A DNA stretch of 64,000 nucleotides from Pelobacter seleniigenes DSM 18267 (GCF_000711225.1 NZ_JOMG01000004.1:558001-622000), one strand, 5' to 3'. Positions 18,214 through 28,377 are shown, counted from the stretch's first letter. The notes: generated by a model from the sequence alone, not told the origin. Made by a program: numbers and translations.

Positions 18214-19680
18214 TTACGGGCAACGGGTAATTGCAGCGGTAGACCCGCCTCCCGGCGCCGGAACCAGTTGCAGGCTGTTCTTAATGCAGGGGATCCGGTC
18301 TTCCGGATGATGGGTCACGTATAAAATCTGGGTCCGACCTGTGGAACCAAGGATGTCAATCAGTTTCAGGACCATCTCCCGGTTGATCTCATCCAGCCCC
18401 TGGCAGGGCTCGTCCAGAATCAGCAGTTGCGGCTGTTTGATCATGGCCCGGGCGAGCAGAACCAGACGTTGCTCGCCGAAAGATAACCTTTGAAATGGAG
18501 TCCTGGCCAGTTCTTCCATGTGAATGAGCTGTAGCCATTGGTCCGCCAGCTGTTGTTGTTTTTTCGACACGTCGTGATAGATGCCGATGGAATCAAAGAA
18601 GCCTGAGAGCAACACCGCTGAAACCGTACCCGGGACCCGGTAGCTGCGCTGAAAAGCGGTTGAAATATAGCCAAGCCGTTGTTTGATCTCCCAGATACTT
18701 TCACCGGAGCCTTTTTTTCTGCCGAACAGGGTGATGTCATTGGCATAGGCCTGAGTATTTTCTCCGCTGATAAGGTTCAGCAGGGTCGTTTTGCCGGACC
18801 CGTTCGGCCCGGAGATGCTCCAGTGTTCACCAGGCAGAACCTGCCAGGATAGATCCGCCAGGATCGGTTTGTCGCCATAGCGGACCCAGACCCTGTTCAT
18901 GCGGATGAGCGGCTCCTGGTTGTCGTTTGTCGGCATGGGCTGTTCTGTAGGGGGGGAGGGGAGTTGTACCGACCCTTGGCTGTGAAAGTGGTGAACCCGA
19001 TTCAGCGCTGTCGATGCAAGCATTTTTTCCCGCGGGCCCCAAAGCACAATACGGCCGGACTGCAGGTAGGCCAGATCGGTAATTTCCGGGACAATTTCAC
19101 TGAAACGGTTGAGCAGCAGCAGGATCTGGGTACCGGCCCTGGTTATTTTGCTGATCAGATCTTTGAGGATGGCGCAGGAGGATTGGTCCAAACCGTCAAA
19201 GGGCTCATCGAAAACGATCAATTGCGGTTTCTTTAAGAGAGCTTTGCAGATAACCGCTTTGCGCATTTCCCCGGTGGAGAGGAACTTGATCCCTCGCTCA
19301 AGCAGACCTGAAAAATCAAACTCTTCGGCCATAACCGCTAGCGCCGGTGCCAGTTCCGGTTGGCCGTTGAGGATGAAGTCACGGGCGGGCGTGCCTGGAT
19401 CGGCCCCGCCACAGACATTGGAATCGTCGTTGTAACGTTCCTGGTCAAGGGCTTCGGTGACGGATTCGAAGGACACAAAGGCGGTTTTCTCGGGTAACGT
19501 GGCCGTGCCCTCCTGGGCTTTCAACTGCCCGCAGAGCAAACGGCCTAATGCGGATTTTCCGGAACCGTTGGCGCCGATTATTGCCCATTGCTGATTTTGG
19601 GTTACGGTGAAATTGATGTCACTGAGGCAGGTTTTTTTGCCGATTCTGCTGGTGATGTTGACGAGGCTGATAAGTGGCAA
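18214..19680 (-). CDS. modF: ModF-like tandem ABC ATPase
   Basis: This 488-residue protein has two fused ABC nucleotide-binding domains and no membrane segment. Domain 1 has Walker A GANGSGKSAL, signature LSTGEMRK and Walker B LIVFDEP. Domain 2 has Walker A GPNGSGKTTL, signature LSFGEQRL, Walker B LLILDEP and the switch histidine in VTHHPED. The layout and sequence fit ModF (PhrA), found near molybdate genes in E. coli, although its transport role was never shown and no mod genes are here. It may instead be a soluble ABC-F-like factor. The signature of domain 1 has Thr for the usual Gly-preceding residue, so its ATPase may be weak. Confidence 0.88.
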   Translation of the reverse strand: MPLISLVNITSRIGKKTCLSDINFTVTQNQQWAIIGANGSGKSALGRLLCGQLKAQEGTATLPEKTAFVSFESVTEALDQERYNDDSNVCGGADPGTPARDFILNGQPELAPALAVMAEEFDFSGLLERGIKFLSTGEMRKAVICKALLKKPQLIVFDEPFDGLDQSSCAILKDLISKITRAGTQILLLLNRFSEIVPEITDLAYLQSGRIVLWGPREKMLASTALNRVHHFHSQGSVQLPSPPTEQPMPTNDNQEPLIRMNRVWVRYGDKPILADLSWQVLPGEHWSISGPNGSGKTTLLNLISGENTQAYANDITLFGRKKGSGESIWEIKQRLGYISTAFQRSYRVPGTVSAVLLSGFFDSIGIYHDVSKKQQQLADQWLQLIHMEELARTPFQRLSFGEQRLVLLARAMIKQPQLLILDEPCQGLDEINREMVLKLIDILGSTGRTQILYVTHHPEDRIPCIKNSLQLVPAPGGGSTAAITRCP

Positions 19681-19816
19681 GGTGATGTCCCCTGTGTACT
19701 GTTGCGAAGTGCCCGTATTCAGCGGGCGGAAAGAGCGATTGTCGCCCGCTTTGGCGGCGCGGTTTTCAGTCTGCCATGGATGAAGGCTTATTGGTCCGCC
19801 AGGGGCGTTCCAAGGG

Positions 19817-19852
19817 AGGGCATTAAGGGGAAGGCTCCACCCTTAATGCCCT
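19817..19852 (-). terminator. Hairpin behind the first sulfhydrylase gene
   Basis: A perfect 13-base stem AGGGCATTAAGGG (19817-19829) / CCCTTAATGCCCT (19840-19852) with a 10-base loop lies 11 bases past the stop codon of the minus-strand gene. There is no clear U run, so this is a terminator-like or 3'-protective structure. Confidence 0.6.
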
Positions 19853-19862
19853 TGGCTAATTG

Positions 19863-21155
<1,293 letters not shown>

Positions 21156-21325
21156 TTACTCCTTGATATGCGTGTTGAAAGAAATGATTATGTAGTAAAT
21201 TGGTAAAGAATGAATTATCTATATCAACTCATAACGAAGTTGGCAAGGGATAAAAGAGATTTAGGTCAGAAGAAGCCAGTTGTCAGGAATGGTTCTAGTT
21301 TGAGCAACTTTGCAGTAAACTCGGG

Positions 21326-21431
21326 ACTGCCCCCAGGGTCATCGGGGGCTGTACCAAGAGGTTGCGAACCATGAAACTGTAGCGGTTAGCACCGCAAAGA
21401 CCTGGGACAGTCCCCGTGCGGGGACAGTCCC
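21326..21431. repeat. REP-like GGGACAGTCCC palindromes
   Basis: GGGACAGTCCCC (21404-21415) and GGGGACAGTCCC (21420-21431) form a 12-base hairpin with a GTGC loop and one central A-A mismatch. A related but degraded arm pair, GGGACTGCCCCC and CGGGGGCTGT, lies at about 21326-21353. Such GGGACTGTCCCC palindromes resemble REP elements moved by TnpA-REP transposases in related genomes; that link is by recall, not shown here. Confidence 0.55.
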
Positions 21432-21469
21432 GGTTTTGCTGCTATCTACTCTTTAAACTACCGCCATTC

Positions 21470-21511
21470 CCAGTTGTCCCCCCATCAAGTACTTGATAAA
21501 GGGACAACTGG
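21470..21511 (-). terminator. Nested palindrome behind the second sulfhydrylase gene
   Basis: CCAGTTGTCCC (21470-21480) and GGGACAACTGG (21501-21511) make a perfect 11-base stem. Its loop is itself a perfect 14-base palindrome, ATCAAGTACTTGAT (21484-21497). It lies 15 bases past the stop codon of the gene at 21527 and probably shapes the 3' end of that transcript. Confidence 0.6.
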
Positions 21512-21526
21512 CGAGCAGGCAGGGTG

Positions 21527-22807
21527 TCAGCGGCTTGCCGCCAAGGCCTGATCGACATCCGCAATCAGGTCATCAATATTCTCGATGCCGACGGAAAGTC
21601 GGATCAGATCCGGGGAAACCCCGGAGGCAATCTGCTGCTCTTCCGTCAGTTGTCGGTGGGTGGTGCTGGCCGGGTGCAGCACGCAGGAACGCGCATCACC
21701 GACATGAACCACCATGGCGATGAGCCGGCAAGCTTCCATGAATTTAATACCACTGTCACGGCCGCCTTTGATACCGAAGGTCAACACTCCGCTGGCTCCT
21801 TTGGGCAGATACTGCTGAGCCAGGGCGAAACTGGAATGGCTTGCCAGCCCCGGGTAGTTGACCCAGGACACGCTCGGGTGAGCGTCCAGGAACTTGGCCA
21901 GGGCCAGGGCGTTGCTGCTGTGTCGCTCCATGCGCAGGTGCAGGGTGGTGAGCCCGTGATTGAACAGGAAAGAGTTCTGGGGGGCGGGGGTGACGCCCAG
22001 GTCACGCATGTATTGAGCCCGTGCCTTAACGATGTAGGCCAGCGGACCGAATTTCTCCAGATACTTCAGCCCGTGATAGGACGAGTCGGGTTCGCAGATT
22101 TCCGGGTACTTTTCGGGCGTCCAGGCAAAGCGGCCGCTGTCGACGATAACTCCGCCAACGCAGGTGCCGTGGCCGTCAATGTACTTTGTGGCCGAATGAA
22201 CGATAATGTCGGCACCATGCTGCAATGGCTGGCAGAGGTAAGGGGACGCCAGGGTGTTGTCGACAATCAACGGAACCGCCATCTCCCGGCTCAGGGTGCT
22301 GAACTTCTGGAAATCAAGGATATTCAGGCCAGGGTTGCCGATGGTCTCTGCGAACAGGCAACGGGTTTGCGGGCGAAATGCTTTTTGCATCTCTTCCAGG
22401 GAGCTGTTGGGATCAACGAAAGTGACCTCAATGCCGAGCTTTGGAAAGGTATTGGCGAACAGTGAAAAAGTTCCCCCGTAAAGGGTGCTGGCGGCAACGA
22501 CATGTTGCCCGCTGCGGCAGATATTTAATATGGCCAGTGCCGTTGCCGCCTGGCCGGAGGAGGTGGCGAGCGCGGCGACGCCCCCTTCCAGCAAGGCTAT
22601 TTTTTCTTCGAAAACACTGGTCGTCGGATTCCCCAACCGGGTATACATGGGGTCTGGACAATCCAGGTCAAACAATTGTGCCATATGCTCGGCTTTGTCA
22701 TATTTAAAAGTTGTGCTCTGATGAATGGGAGGGGTTCTTGACTCCGCCGCTTTGGGCTGATAGTTCCCCTGGACCGCCTGAGTTTCGATGTGCCAGCTTT
22801 TCTGCAT
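21527..22807 (-). CDS. metY: O-acetylhomoserine sulfhydrylase (copy 2)
   Basis: This 426-residue paralogue of the neighbouring sulfhydrylase shows the same motifs: PMYTRLGNPTTSVFEEKIALLEGG, ATSSGQAATALA, PLIVDNTLASPY, and the PLP lysine in HSATKYIDGHGTCVGG. The start at 22807 has AGGAG 8 bases upstream, and the homology begins there rather than at the longer open frame. The two copies are clearly diverged from one another, so this is an old duplication or two separately gained genes. They may differ in substrate (O-acetyl- against O-succinylhomoserine, or thiol donor). It is divergent from the NFACT gene. Confidence 0.92.
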   Translation of the reverse strand: MQKSWHIETQAVQGNYQPKAAESRTPPIHQSTTFKYDKAEHMAQLFDLDCPDPMYTRLGNPTTSVFEEKIALLEGGVAALATSSGQAATALAILNICRSGQHVVAASTLYGGTFSLFANTFPKLGIEVTFVDPNSSLEEMQKAFRPQTRCLFAETIGNPGLNILDFQKFSTLSREMAVPLIVDNTLASPYLCQPLQHGADIIVHSATKYIDGHGTCVGGVIVDSGRFAWTPEKYPEICEPDSSYHGLKYLEKFGPLAYIVKARAQYMRDLGVTPAPQNSFLFNHGLTTLHLRMERHSSNALALAKFLDAHPSVSWVNYPGLASHSSFALAQQYLPKGASGVLTFGIKGGRDSGIKFMEACRLIAMVVHVGDARSCVLHPASTTHRQLTEEQQIASGVSPDLIRLSVGIENIDDLIADVDQALAASR

Positions 22808-22900
22808 GAGTTTCTCCTGTTGATGGCATAAAATATGCCGGATATTAGCAGATTGAACAGTCAAGTGACAATTATCTCCTGAATCTGAAAGTCTGTTTTG

Positions 22901-24334
22901 ATGGAATATTTGCTTCTCCAAAAAGTTGTCGCTGAATTAAGCGATCGAATCTGTCCGTCCAAAGTGGCCAAAGTCTACCAGCCCGATGCCGATATGGTGA
23001 TCCTGCGTCTCTGGAATGGCAGGGAAACGCTGCGCTTGTTGCTGAGTGCTGAACCCGGCCGCAGCCGCATTCATTTGAGCGACCAGGATTTTTTGAACCC
23101 GCAGCGGCCGCCGCGCTTTTGTCAGTTATTGCGAGCCAGGCTGGCACGGATTGAGGCAATCACTCTGGTTGACAACGATCGGATTGTTTTTGTCGAGGGG
23201 AGCGGTGGGGCCGGCCCCTGTCGTTTAATTGTTGAATTGATCGGCGGGAGCAGTAACCTGATCCTCTGTGGTCCGGAGGGGATGATTATCGATGCGCTCA
23301 GGCGTTCGCCCGCGGCTGGTTCCGGGCGAGCAATCATGGCCGGCCAGCCTTACCAGTTGCCGCCGGAACGTCGTCAGGACAGGGATAAGGCTGGAAACAT
23401 TGAAGTTGAGCTGGAGGCCGGGCAGTCGTTTAACCAATATGCTGCGAAGTGCTATGGAGGTACGGGAGACTCCGATGGGGGGAAGGTTCGGCAGGATATT
23501 CATGAACAGTTACTGAAAACCGTTCAGCGGCAGAGGAAAAAGCTGGAAAAACGGCTGCAGAATATCCGTGCGGATTTTGCAAAACAGCAAAATCCGGACA
23601 GCTACAAAATTCGGGGTGAGCTGCTGCTGGCCAATCTTTACCGGCTCAAACGGGGGATGGATCAGGTTGTTCTAGAAGACTATTATCATGACCCGCCACA
23701 ATCCATCACCGTCACCCTGGATCCGAAACTGGATCCGCAGAGCAATGCCGAAGGGTATTTTCGGACCTATAAAAAGCTGCGGCGGGGTTTTGAGCATACC
23801 CGCAGGAGATTGGAGGAGACAGAGACTGAATTGTCCTGGCTTGGCGATCTTGAATATCAACTGAAAGAAAGTGTAAGTAAATCCGACATTGAGGATTTGG
23901 CCCAGGAACTGAAAGATGTCGGCCTGTTCAGGGAATCCGGTAACCTGCATGCAAGGCGGACGACTGTAGCCTCCGTTCCTCGTCAACTGGCCAGCCCGGG
24001 TGGCTTTGATATCCGTTGGGGGAGGAATAACCGGCAGAACGACGAGGTTTCGACCAGGATTCTGAAAAAAGGTGATCTATGGTTTCATGCGCATAATATT
24101 CCCGGGGCTCATGTGGTTCTAAAAGCCGGGGAGAAGAATGTCCCGGTTCCCGAAGCCGACCTGTTGTATGCCGCATCCCTGGCTGCCGGCTATTCAAAAG
24201 CCAGGAATGATTCCAAAGTTGAGGTGATGATGGCCGAGGCGGGGCAGGTGAGAAAACCTCCCGGAGCCAGGCCCGGGCAGGTTTTAGTCAAACACTTCAA
24301 GACCCTTTTGGTTGAACCGCTGCGGGTGGATTGA
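22901..24334 (+). CDS. NFACT-family protein (RqcH/FbpA type)
   Basis: This 477-residue protein has the NFACT-N domain (residues 1-190), a long coiled coil (about 200-330, QRQRKKLEKRLQNI and FEHTRRRLEETETELSWL) and a C-terminal NFACT-R domain (about 365-475, RWGRNNRQNDEVSTRILKKGDLWFHAHNIPGAHVVL). RqcH adds C-terminal alanine tails to nascent chains on stalled 50S subunits. The Asp-Arg pair needed for tRNA-Ala binding is kept (D93, R94 in DNDRIVF). It is shorter than the B. subtilis protein, mainly in the middle. The ATG at 22901 is taken as the start. The role in tailing is by homology. Confidence 0.9.
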   Translation: MEYLLLQKVVAELSDRICPSKVAKVYQPDADMVILRLWNGRETLRLLLSAEPGRSRIHLSDQDFLNPQRPPRFCQLLRARLARIEAITLVDNDRIVFVEGSGGAGPCRLIVELIGGSSNLILCGPEGMIIDALRRSPAAGSGRAIMAGQPYQLPPERRQDRDKAGNIEVELEAGQSFNQYAAKCYGGTGDSDGGKVRQDIHEQLLKTVQRQRKKLEKRLQNIRADFAKQQNPDSYKIRGELLLANLYRLKRGMDQVVLEDYYHDPPQSITVTLDPKLDPQSNAEGYFRTYKKLRRGFEHTRRRLEETETELSWLGDLEYQLKESVSKSDIEDLAQELKDVGLFRESGNLHARRTTVASVPRQLASPGGFDIRWGRNNRQNDEVSTRILKKGDLWFHAHNIPGAHVVLKAGEKNVPVPEADLLYAASLAAGYSKARNDSKVEVMMAEAGQVRKPPGARPGQVLVKHFKTLLVEPLRVD

Positions 24335-24360
24335 AAGAATTTTTTTTTAAGTGATATTTT

Positions 24361-24390
24361 TTGTTGCAAAGGGAAATCCCATTTGCTATA
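24361..24390 (+). promoter_or_regulatory. Promoter of tRNA-Leu
   Basis: TTGTTG (24361-24366) and TGCTAT/GCTATA (24384-24390) are spaced 17-18 bases apart, and the tRNA begins 17 bases further on. Confidence 0.6.
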
Positions 24391-24406
24391 AACACCCTCG
24401 CTTCAC

Positions 24407-24493
24407 GCCGAAGTGGTGGAATTGGTAGACACGCTAGGTTCAGGGTCTAGTGTCCGTAGGGACGTGGGAGTTCGAGTCTCCCCTTCGGCACCA
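24407..24493 (+). tRNA. tRNA-Leu(CAG)
   Basis: This is a class II tRNA. The acceptor stem GCCGAAG (24407-24413) pairs with CTTCGGC before the encoded ACCA. The anticodon arm CTAGG-TTCAGGG-TCTAG gives anticodon CAG (CUG codons). A long variable arm (TGTCCGTAGGGACGT region) and the T-arm GGGAG-TTCGAGT-CTCCC complete it. An ISL3 remnant follows closely. Confidence 0.95.
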
Positions 24494-24505
24494 AATAAAT
24501 TATAT

Positions 24506-24543
24506 AACCCGGTTACTTTACTTGAGTAACCGGGTTTTTATTT
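24506..24543 (+). terminator. Rho-independent terminator after tRNA-Leu
   Basis: A perfect 12-base stem AACCCGGTTACT (24506-24517) / AGTAACCGGGTT (24525-24536) with a 7-base loop runs into TTTATTTT. Confidence 0.92.
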
Positions 24544-24567
24544 TCAGGCGCTTTGGCTGGAATTCGA

Positions 24568-24855
24568 GGGTCTACACCAAAGAAAGGGGCAGGTAACTTT
24601 ATCCCACCACTAAACTGATCAAACTTCTGCTATTTTTTAACCGCACAATACCTTGACGCGCAACCTGTAATTTTCAAAATTCCTAAAGCCGTATGCTCGC
24701 CGTTGAATCAACTTCATCTTGCGATGAAATCCTTCCACAATTCCATTGCTCCGATAATATCGAAACATACAAGCTATCGGCTCTAGCCAACTGGTCAGAG
24801 TTTTGTGTCGGTGATTTTTACAGTAGAGGGGGATTGTTTTGAAAGTGACATTAAA
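24568..24855 (-). pseudogene. ISL3-family transposase remnant (C-terminal part)
   Basis: The minus strand, read from about 24855 down to the TAA at 24637-24639, encodes about 70 residues including LTSWLEPIACMFRYYRSNGI, VEGFHRKMKLIQRRAYGF and RNFENYRLRVKVLCG, then stop. That is the highly conserved C-terminal end of ISL3-family transposases. The catalytic front part is missing. GGGTCTACACCAAA at 24568-24581 looks like the matching right inverted repeat. It lies 30 bases past the tRNA-Leu terminator and just before the PEP-CTERM gene, marking an old insertion and deletion at this junction. Confidence 0.82.
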
Positions 24856-24872
24856 TCAATGTGTTGAAATGT

Positions 24873-24888
24873 TGGTACAGGCTGTGCA
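24873..24888 (+). promoter_or_regulatory. Sigma-54 promoter (-24/-12) of the PEP-CTERM gene
   Basis: TGGTACAGGCTGTGCA matches the sigma-54 consensus TGGCACG-N4-TTGCA, with the invariant GG (24874-24875) and GC (24886-24887) ten bases apart. The start codon of the PEP-CTERM gene is 50 bases downstream. XrtA/PEP-CTERM systems are known to come with the PrsK/PrsR sensor-regulator pair acting through sigma-54, so this site fits the context. Confidence 0.7.
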
Positions 24889-24937
24889 TGAACTGCGATA
24901 TAAGTTATCTGGCTAATCTACCTTGCAGGAGGATTCA

Positions 24938-25498
24938 ATGAAAAAATTATTAGTTTTAACGGTTCTGATCGCTCTTTGGGCCGTTTCAGCCACAGCCAGC
25001 ACAATACCCTATTGGTCTTCAGCATCTTCAAATTCAGAGTTTCTGCTGTTGGATAACGATGCCGCTTTAGCTTTCGGCATCTATACTGTTGATGATTTTA
25101 ATAACCCTGATCTGGAAAGTATTCAACTGACCACACTGTTTAGTGCCGGTTCTTCTCTTTTTGCCAACAATCAGATTGATGCCGCGGATTATAATGTTTT
25201 TGGGTTCTATGTTTATAATGTTACTAATAATAGGATCTGGTTGTCTGATACAACCCTTTCCGGCAATGCTGCTTCCGGAGACCTGTACGGTTTGACTGTG
25301 AATTTGCAAACTGACAGATGGATAATGGATGCAACGAATTCAGAAAATGTTTGGTATCTTTCCTTTACTAAACTTGATGGTGCAACGGTCAGGCTTAAGG
25401 TTTACAGCACTGATATTGCTCCGGTTCCAGAGCCTGCAACGTTGCTGCTTCTTGGCTCGGGTTTGATAGGGCTCGCATTTCTTAAAAGAAAAAAATAG
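24938..25498 (+). CDS. PEP-CTERM sorted exported protein
   Basis: This 186-residue protein has a Sec signal peptide (MKKLLVLTVLIALWAVSATAS) and a C-terminal PEP-CTERM sorting signal: VPEPATLLLLGSGLIGLAFL followed by the basic tail KRKK. The tripartite tail is recognised by an exosortase (XrtA type), which cuts and attaches the protein at the cell surface or releases it. The middle is acidic and rich in Ser, Asn and Asp, with no recognised domain. The ATG at 24938 has AGGAGG upstream and gives the signal peptide. A sigma-54 promoter precedes it and a strong hairpin follows, so it is its own unit next to the exopolysaccharide operon. Confidence 0.92.
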   Translation: MKKLLVLTVLIALWAVSATASTIPYWSSASSNSEFLLLDNDAALAFGIYTVDDFNNPDLESIQLTTLFSAGSSLFANNQIDAADYNVFGFYVYNVTNNRIWLSDTTLSGNAASGDLYGLTVNLQTDRWIMDATNSENVWYLSFTKLDGATVRLKVYSTDIAPVPEPATLLLLGSGLIGLAFLKRKK

Positions 25499-25531
25499 AT
25501 TATTTGTAATATTTAAAATCTAATAATAAAT

Positions 25532-25577
25532 AACAAAGAAAGAGCGAAGGCAACAAAGTCTTCGCTCTTTCTTTGTT
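25532..25577. terminator. Very strong bidirectional terminator after the PEP-CTERM gene
   Basis: A perfect 18-base stem (25532-25549 with 25560-25577) starts AACAAAGAAAGAGCGAAG and closes a 10-base loop. The arms themselves are A-rich and T-rich. It separates the PEP-CTERM gene from the polysaccharide operon. Confidence 0.85.
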
Positions 25578-25731
25578 AGGAACAATATATAATTTTGTCG
25601 AAAGCTTGCATTTTTAGGCTTATAAGTTATAAATTATAACCTGATTATAATATTCAGGTAGGCAGGCTTCAATAGAATGATTTCTGTTAAATCCTTATTG
25701 ATTTTAAACATTTTTCTCTCAGGCGGGGGCC

Positions 25732-28368
25732 ATGATGCGCTATCTTCTTCTATTCACTTTTCTTTTTGTTGCAGCTTGTAGTGGCCAAACCAAGGAAGAG
25801 TTGGCCCAGGAGGGTGCCGATTTAGCTGCTGCAGGAAACTACCGGGGGGCGATCGTCCTTTACCGGAACGCTTTAGAGAAAGATGCCGATTATCTGGCTG
25901 CCCGCAAGGGGCTTGCTGATGTTTATCTAAAGAGTGGAAAATTCTCCCAGGCAGAAAAAGAATATCAAAAAGTTCTATTACAAAACCCCTCAATGGCAGA
26001 GATCCGTCTTGATCTGGCCAGTGCTTATATTCAACTCAAGGAACCTGAAAAAGCTCTTTTAGAGTTGGACGCCTACCATTCTTCCGGCAAAGAGACCGTT
26101 GAATCGCTGGTTCTTTATGGCCGTGCCCACGGTGCCGCAGGTGATCTTGCCACCGCCGAAAAATTTTTCCAAAAGGCCATGGCTTTGGACCCTCAGGCAG
26201 TCGATCCGTATCTTTACCTCGGCCGAATGTCTGTCCAAAGACATGATTTTGATAAAGCAAAACAATACCTGCAGAAAGCTATCGAAATTGATAAGAAGGA
26301 AGATCAGGCTTATTATCTGCTTGCAGATATTTATGTCACGGAGGGGGACCGGCAGAATGCCTTAAAGACCTACTTGAGCCTTTCTCACGAAGTTCCCCAG
26401 CAATTACAGGCTTACTATATGGCCTGTATTCTGCAGATCGATTTGAATGACATCCCCGGTGCCGAAGATACCCTGCAAAGGTTGAGGGAAAAATTCCCTT
26501 CAGCTGCTGAGTCGTCACGCTTAAAAGGGATTTTGCTCTACAGGCAGGGGGATTTTGAGCAGGCCAAGGTGACCCTTGAGGAGTCTCTCAAAAAAGAGCG
26601 ACATGTCCTGTCTTATTTTTTCCTGGGGTTGAGTTACTATGCTCAGGAGCAGTATGAGCTTGCCTTGAATCAGTTCCAGAATGCGCTTGACTTAAATCCT
26701 GATTTTGAACGAGCCAGGCTTCTTGTCGCGACAACGTTAGTGAAGCAGAAGCGGCTCGATGATGCGGTCATAGAGGTTCAGAAAGTCCTGCGCGCTGACC
26801 CTAAGAATGCCTATGCCCATAACATTCTTGGCAGTGCCTATCTTGCCCAGGGCGAATACGATAAAGGGATGACTGAGCTGGACAGGGCGATTGATCTCGA
26901 TCCGTCCCTCGCGGATGCACACATCCGGCGAGGGCTGTTTCATTTGTCCAAAGGAGAGGGGGCCAAAGGGGAGGCTGACCTGGTCAAGGCGGTGGAAGCT
27001 GCTCCCGAAATCCTTAATGGCAGGTTGATGCTGGTTTCACACTATTTGCGGAAGAAGAACTATTCGGCGGCGATTCAGGCTCTGCAGGATGGTTTGAATG
27101 GATCAAAAGAAGACGCGCTGCTTTATAATTATCTTGCCGCTGCTTATTTTTCACAAAAGAAGAATGACTTAGCCGTTTCGGCGCTGGTGAAGGCAAAACA
27201 GGCGGATAGTCATTATCTGACTCCCTATTTTACTTTGGCTGCTTTTTACTCTTCTCAGTCGCAGTACGGGAACGCCATTGATGAATACCGGCAGATTTTA
27301 ACGACTGATGGACATAATATCCGGGCGCTGTTGGGGCTTGCAGGGATTTACCGTATCCAGGGACAAAAAGTTGAACTGGAAAACATTTACAAATCTTTGG
27401 AAAACACAAGAACGGAAGAAGGGTTTTATTATGCTGCGCAATATCAGTTTAAAATGGGTCAAAAAGATGAGGCCTTGGCTGTCATTGATCGTGGGCTGCA
27501 GGTCTTTCCCGACTCTCTCCCTTTGCTGGAAATAAAAGGGGCTCTTTCTTTTGAAATGAAGGATGTGGCGCAGGCGCAAGCGGCTTACGAGAGGATGGCG
27601 TCTGTTGATCCGGAGAGAGGCTACGGTTTGCTGATGCGTCTTTATCTTTCTACCCGGCAGCTTGGACAGGCCGAAAAAATGGTTCAGGATTTGATGGCGT
27701 CTGATCCAGGTAAAGAATACCCTTATCTTCTTAAGGCCGGGTTGCTGCGCAGTCAGCAGAAAACAGATGATGCCCTGGCTGTTTTACAGACGGGTATCAA
27801 CACTCTTATCAATCCGGTACGGCTAAAGATGCAATTGGCGCGTCTTAAAGAAGAACAGGGACATGCGGCTCAGGCCGAGCAGATTTATCTGCAGGTTATA
27901 GACCAGGAAGACAACTACGCTCCAGCCTACGTTGCCCTCGGAGTGCTTAGGGAAAGGTCGGGCGACAAGGCTGCCGCGCTTGATGATTACCGCAAGGCGG
28001 TCAAGTATGATCAGAAGAATGTTCCTGCGCTTAATAATCTTGCTTATCTCTTGGCCGATAACTTTGGGGAGTCTGAAGAAGGGCTCAACTATGCGTTGAT
28101 GGCTTTTCGCCTGGAGCCGAATGACCCCCGGATCATGGATACTTTGGGCTATCTGCTATTGCTGAATGAACGCTCTGATGATGCCGTCAAAGTTCTTGAC
28201 CGGGCTCATCAGATGTTGCCGAAGGAGAACGCAGTAGCGCTTCATCTGGCCCAGGCTTTGTTGGCGACAGGGAAGAAAGAAAAAGGGCGGGAGGTGCTCC
28301 AGGACGTTTTGAAAAATGGCTCCCCCCAGGAAAAGGCCCAGGCAAAAACGATTTTAAGCAAACAGTAG
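25732..28368 (+). CDS. prsT: XrtA/PEP-CTERM system TPR lipoprotein PrsT
   Basis: This 878-residue lipoprotein has a lipobox (LFVAACSG, Cys at residue 16) and then about twenty tetratricopeptide repeats filling the rest. Many repeats show the A-x-x-x-Y and NP/DP-type ends, for example YRNALEKDADYLAARKGLAD and FQNALDLNPDFERARLLVAT. It matches PrsT, the giant TPR protein found with XrtA exopolysaccharide loci. It probably scaffolds polysaccharide export at the periplasmic face of the outer membrane. Its role by experiment is not known to me. An alternative ATG is the next codon. It heads an operon, with the next gene 10 bases away. Confidence 0.92.
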   Translation: MMRYLLLFTFLFVAACSGQTKEELAQEGADLAAAGNYRGAIVLYRNALEKDADYLAARKGLADVYLKSGKFSQAEKEYQKVLLQNPSMAEIRLDLASAYIQLKEPEKALLELDAYHSSGKETVESLVLYGRAHGAAGDLATAEKFFQKAMALDPQAVDPYLYLGRMSVQRHDFDKAKQYLQKAIEIDKKEDQAYYLLADIYVTEGDRQNALKTYLSLSHEVPQQLQAYYMACILQIDLNDIPGAEDTLQRLREKFPSAAESSRLKGILLYRQGDFEQAKVTLEESLKKERHVLSYFFLGLSYYAQEQYELALNQFQNALDLNPDFERARLLVATTLVKQKRLDDAVIEVQKVLRADPKNAYAHNILGSAYLAQGEYDKGMTELDRAIDLDPSLADAHIRRGLFHLSKGEGAKGEADLVKAVEAAPEILNGRLMLVSHYLRKKNYSAAIQALQDGLNGSKEDALLYNYLAAAYFSQKKNDLAVSALVKAKQADSHYLTPYFTLAAFYSSQSQYGNAIDEYRQILTTDGHNIRALLGLAGIYRIQGQKVELENIYKSLENTRTEEGFYYAAQYQFKMGQKDEALAVIDRGLQVFPDSLPLLEIKGALSFEMKDVAQAQAAYERMASVDPERGYGLLMRLYLSTRQLGQAEKMVQDLMASDPGKEYPYLLKAGLLRSQQKTDDALAVLQTGINTLINPVRLKMQLARLKEEQGHAAQAEQIYLQVIDQEDNYAPAYVALGVLRERSGDKAAALDDYRKAVKYDQKNVPALNNLAYLLADNFGESEEGLNYALMAFRLEPNDPRIMDTLGYLLLLNERSDDAVKVLDRAHQMLPKENAVALHLAQALLATGKKEKGREVLQDVLKNGSPQEKAQAKTILSKQ

Positions 28369-28377
28369 GCTTTTTGT

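Noticed and set aside
18103-18324. 73-codon plus-strand frame at the modF 3' end
   Set aside because: Half of it lies antisense to modF, and the rest shows no protein-like conservation that I recognise.
25595-25610. Possible sigma-54 site before prsT (TTGCA word)
   Set aside because: The -12 part is good, but the -24 element lacks the invariant GG.
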